Positions 7,739-9,211 of a stretch of 9,211 bases of DNA are shown here, one piece after another. The stretch is taken from the NCBI GenBank assembly GCA_029863355.1, contig JAOTVO010000089.1, positions 1 to 9,211 on the forward strand, read 5' to 3'. This DNA comes from Candidatus Krumholzibacteriia bacterium. Lineage in GTDB: Bacteria; Krumholzibacteriota; Krumholzibacteria; WVZY01; JAKEHA01. The notes beneath the pieces were generated by a model. The model did no database searches, was not told the DNA's origin, and saw only the letters and a list, made by a program, of their open reading frames with translations. Position 1 is the first letter of the stretch. The number at the start of each line of letters is the position of its first letter. A program made the translations under genes and the position numbers.

Positions 7739-7813
7739 TCACCTCCCGCCGGCACTGGGCCGGGCAACGAAAAAGGGCCAGCCCTCGGTGCGGTCTGGCC
7801 CGGCCAACTCCAT
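7739..7813 (-). other. Possible 24-codon leader ORF before parA
   Basis: An ATG at 7813 opens a 24-codon frame (beginning MELAGPDRTEGW) that crosses the terminator hairpin and stops with TGA at 7741-7739, overlapping the last base of the parA Shine-Dalgarno and ending 4 nt before the parA ATG. No good Shine-Dalgarno precedes it, so translation is uncertain. If translated, ribosomes would disrupt the hairpin and be delivered to the parA start. It has no run of regulatory codons of the amino-acid attenuator kind. Confidence 0.25.
7770..7801 (-). terminator. Intrinsic terminator or attenuator in the parA leader
   Basis: On the minus strand GGGCCAG (7801-7795) and CTGGCCC (7781-7775) form a perfect 7-bp stem with a 13-nt loop, followed at once by TTTTT (7774-7770). 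It lies 36 nt upstream of the parA start codon and no minus-strand gene lies between it and the transposase-like gene. Either it ends transcripts of a gene that used to lie upstream, or it attenuates parA. A competing 8-bp stem, GGCCGGGC (7805-7798) with GCCCGGCC (7765-7758), shares its 5' arm and would exclude the hairpin. Confidence 0.7.
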
Positions 7814-7818
7814 GGTTG

Positions 7819-7860
7819 CGCGAGACGTGGCCCGGACGGCCTATGCTCACTATCCAGCGG
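7819..7860 (+). repeat. Candidate left imperfect inverted repeat of the transposable element
   Basis: This segment contains CGCGAGA-N8-GGAC followed 16 nt later by CCAGCGG. The reverse complement of 9117-9161 contains the same CGCGAGA-N8-GGAC and, 19 nt after it, CCAGCGG. The two copies face each other on either side of the transposase-like gene and would define an element of about 1.34 kb. The intervening bases match poorly and no target-site duplication was found, so chance similarity in GC-rich DNA remains possible. Confidence 0.3.
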
Positions 7861-7863
7861 ACC

Positions 7864-7943
7864 ATTGTATATCTTTTCGTTGCATATGATTATGCGCGCA
7901 TCCCTGTGTTCCCAGTTAAGGAGAGCGCGCGCGAACGTGTCAA
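7864..7943 (-). promoter_or_regulatory. Possible parA promoters in an AT-rich patch
   Basis: Two minus-strand candidates precede parA. TACAAT (7869-7864; 5 of 6 to the -10 consensus) lies in an unusually AT-rich stretch but has no good -35. A perfect TTGACA (7943-7938) is followed after 17 nt by the poor -10 CTTAAC (7920-7915). Either would transcribe through the terminator-like hairpin into parA. On the plus strand TATGAT (7885-7890) could serve the transposase-like gene, with TTGTAT 14 nt upstream, which is short. The 7735-8001 interval therefore looks like a divergent control region. Confidence 0.35.
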
Positions 7944-8001
7944 GGAGTTTTGGTTGTGGCCGTGAGAATGTCCTTGGCACGGGGGGTGCGATGGCCGGGA
8001 C

Positions 8002-9096
8002 ATGGACACCCGACGCCCGGGATGGCGTCCTCCCCACTGTCCCAACCCCAACTGCAAGTATCACAACACGATCGACACCAGCTGGCGTTACAAGCGCAAG
8101 GGCTTCTTCACTCGCCTCACCTGTCCACACCGTATACAGCGGTTTGTCTGTCTGTGCTGTGCGCGCACCTTCAGCACCCAGACCTTCTCGACCAGCTACT
8201 GGCAGAAGCGCCCCGAGCTGACGGCCCAGGTGCTGCCCCTGGTGGTCGGGGCCATGGCCAACCGGCAGATGGCCCGGGCGCTGGGGGCGGCGCCCAGCAC
8301 GATCGCCCACCACCTCTCCCGCCTGGCCCGGCACTGCATGCTGCTGCAAACGCAGCTGTCCGAGCGTGTTGCGCCTCGCGAGATCGCCATCGACGGCTTC
8401 GAGAGCTTCGAGTGGAGCCAGTACTTTCCCTTCCACCACCACGTGGCTGTGGACGTGGAGAGCGGCTACTTCCTCTACCACACCGATAGCCCCTTGCGGC
8501 GCAAAGGGCGAATGACCGAGCCCCAGAAGCGCCGGCGCGAGGCACTCGAACGCCAGCTCGGCCGCCCCGACCCCCGGGCGGTGCGCAACGACGTGGCGGA
8601 GCTGCTCGAGCGGGTCTGCCTACGATGTACACACCTGAGCGTGCGCAGCGACGACCACCGCGCCTATCCCCCGGCGGTCCGCGCCTTGCCTTGCCCCACC
8701 ACCCACCGGGTCACCTCCTCTCGCGCGCGCCGCGACCGGGGCAATCCGCTCTTCGAAGTGAACCTCCTGGACGGGTTCGTGCGCCACAGCACCGCCGCCC
8801 ACCGGCGCGAGACCATCGCCTGGGCCAAGCGCCGGCAGGCCTCGGCGGAGAAGCTAGCCATCTTCCAGCTCTGGCGCAACTGCATCAAGCGGCGCTGGGA
8901 GAAGGGGCCGCCGGTCAGTAGTGCGATGCGGATGGGGGTGACCAAGCGGCTCTGGCGCGTGCGCGACGTCCTGGCCCATCGGCTCTTCGCCACGCGCATT
9001 GCCCTGCCTCGGCGCTGGCAGCTCTACTACGAGCGGCGCATCGAGACGGTGGTCCTGGCGGTCAACCGCAGACACGCGCTCAAGTACGCCTACTGA
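8002..9096 (+). CDS. Zinc-ribbon DDE transposase-like protein
   Basis: 364-residue protein with the layout of an insertion-sequence transposase. An N-terminal zinc ribbon has C13-x4-C18 and C50-x2-C53 (with extra C41 and C52) followed by RTFS, as in IS1-, IS1595- and ISL3-type enzymes. A helix-turn-helix lies at about 74-110 (MARALGAAPSTIAHHLSRL). An RNase-H-like catalytic region follows, with D131 in EIAIDG, D217 in RSDDHRAY and probably E270 in HRRETIAW as the DDE triad, then a basic C-terminus typical of these proteins. I cannot assign a family. ATG at 8002 is the first start after the in-frame stop at 7963-7965; only a G-rich tract precedes it, so translation may be weak. It is the only plus-strand gene and is intact, with candidate element ends at 7819 and 9161. 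An HTH/zinc-ribbon regulator is a less likely alternative. Confidence 0.72.
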   Translation: MDTRRPGWRPPHCPNPNCKYHNTIDTSWRYKRKGFFTRLTCPHRIQRFVCLCCARTFSTQTFSTSYWQKRPELTAQVLPLVVGAMANRQMARALGAAPSTIAHHLSRLARHCMLLQTQLSERVAPREIAIDGFESFEWSQYFPFHHHVAVDVESGYFLYHTDSPLRRKGRMTEPQKRRREALERQLGRPDPRAVRNDVAELLERVCLRCTHLSVRSDDHRAYPPAVRALPCPTTHRVTSSRARRDRGNPLFEVNLLDGFVRHSTAAHRRETIAWAKRRQASAEKLAIFQLWRNCIKRRWEKGPPVSSAMRMGVTKRLWRVRDVLAHRLFATRIALPRRWQLYYERRIETVVLAVNRRHALKYAY

Positions 9097-9116
9097 AGAC
9101 ACCAGGATCATGTCGA

Positions 9117-9161
9117 CCGCTGGGGACGTGGAGGTACGATCTGTCCAGGGACAATCTCGCG
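9117..9161 (-). repeat. Candidate right imperfect inverted repeat of the transposable element
   Basis: Read on the minus strand from 9161, this segment gives CGCGAGA-N8-GGAC and then CCAGCGG, mirroring 7819-7860. It begins 21 bp after the transposase-like stop codon. A second, shorter palindrome TGTCC-AG-GGACA (9142-9153) lies inside. Without a visible target-site duplication the boundary is tentative. Confidence 0.3.
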
Positions 9162-9197
9162 GCCACAAGCCTACCAATAGGCCGCCCAGGCCGCGAG
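9156..9197. repeat. Perfect 9-bp inverted repeat downstream of the transposase-like gene
   Basis: CTCGCGGCC (9156-9164) and GGCCGCGAG (9189-9197) are exact inverted copies separated by 24 bp, which themselves contain GCCT/AGGC around a 6-nt loop (9169-9182). No U-tract follows on either strand. It may be a transcription stop, a recombination or insertion target, or part of the mobile element's right end. The remaining bases to the window edge show no gene. Confidence 0.45.
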
Positions 9198-9211
9198 GAG
9201 CCCGACGACGA

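Noticed and set aside
7735..8481. A continuous minus-strand extension of the parA frame that would add about 249 N-terminal residues
   Set aside because: It runs antisense through the transposase-like gene, has no domain sense, and parA has its own ATG with a strong Shine-Dalgarno at 7747-7741.
1..9211. CRISPR array, rRNA or tRNA genes
   Set aside because: No regularly spaced direct repeats were seen and no cloverleaf or rRNA-like segment was recognised on either strand in the short intergenic intervals.

Overview
The window is GC-rich and densely coded. Almost all of it is read from the minus strand, plus one plus-strand mobile gene at the right edge. The host looks like a Gram-negative-type bacterium: secreted metalloproteases with lipoprotein-like signals, ClpB, and a Soj-type ParA. 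A Gemmatimonadota-like or other soil/sediment phylum would fit the GC content, the domain mix (Ig-like DPxGD repeats joined to matrixins, a glycogen-binding domain) and the gene style. That placement is an inference from general appearance; no taxonomic marker is present.

Layout by coordinate. (1) 1-1965, minus: the first 655 codons of the disaggregase clpB, cut by the window edge inside the second ATPase domain. (2) 1966-2150: spacer with two short hairpins, a 10-bp palindrome and GGTTATG repeats. (3) 2151-5460, minus: two tandem paralogous exported metalloproteases of matrixin/metzincin type, 22 bp apart, probably one operon from a promoter at about 5508-5536. The upstream copy has two N-terminal Ig-like repeats and the downstream copy has one. 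(4) 5528-7734, minus: a tight three-gene unit. It comprises an orphan ParA-type ATPase whose C-terminus is a CBM48/AMPK-beta-type glycogen-binding domain, a protein that looks like a ParA/MinD relative without a P-loop, and a 113-residue unknown protein overlapping it by 35 bp. (5) 7735-8001: divergent control region. On the parA side it holds a possible promoter, an intrinsic-terminator hairpin with a competing alternative stem, a 24-codon open frame that ends inside the parA Shine-Dalgarno, and then parA. (6) 8002-9096, plus: a zinc-ribbon DDE-type transposase-like gene. (7) 9097-9211: non-coding tail with a strong inverted repeat.

The most unusual item is the parA unit. A cargo-positioning ATPase carries its own carbohydrate-binding domain and is followed by a degenerate relative, with no parB in view. 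A simple hypothesis is that it positions glycogen granules or another alpha-glucan-bearing body, or that alpha-glucan status controls the ATPase. Its leader looks like an attenuator. The two proteases are probably envelope or extracellular enzymes. ClpB is housekeeping and shows no obvious functional tie to its neighbours.
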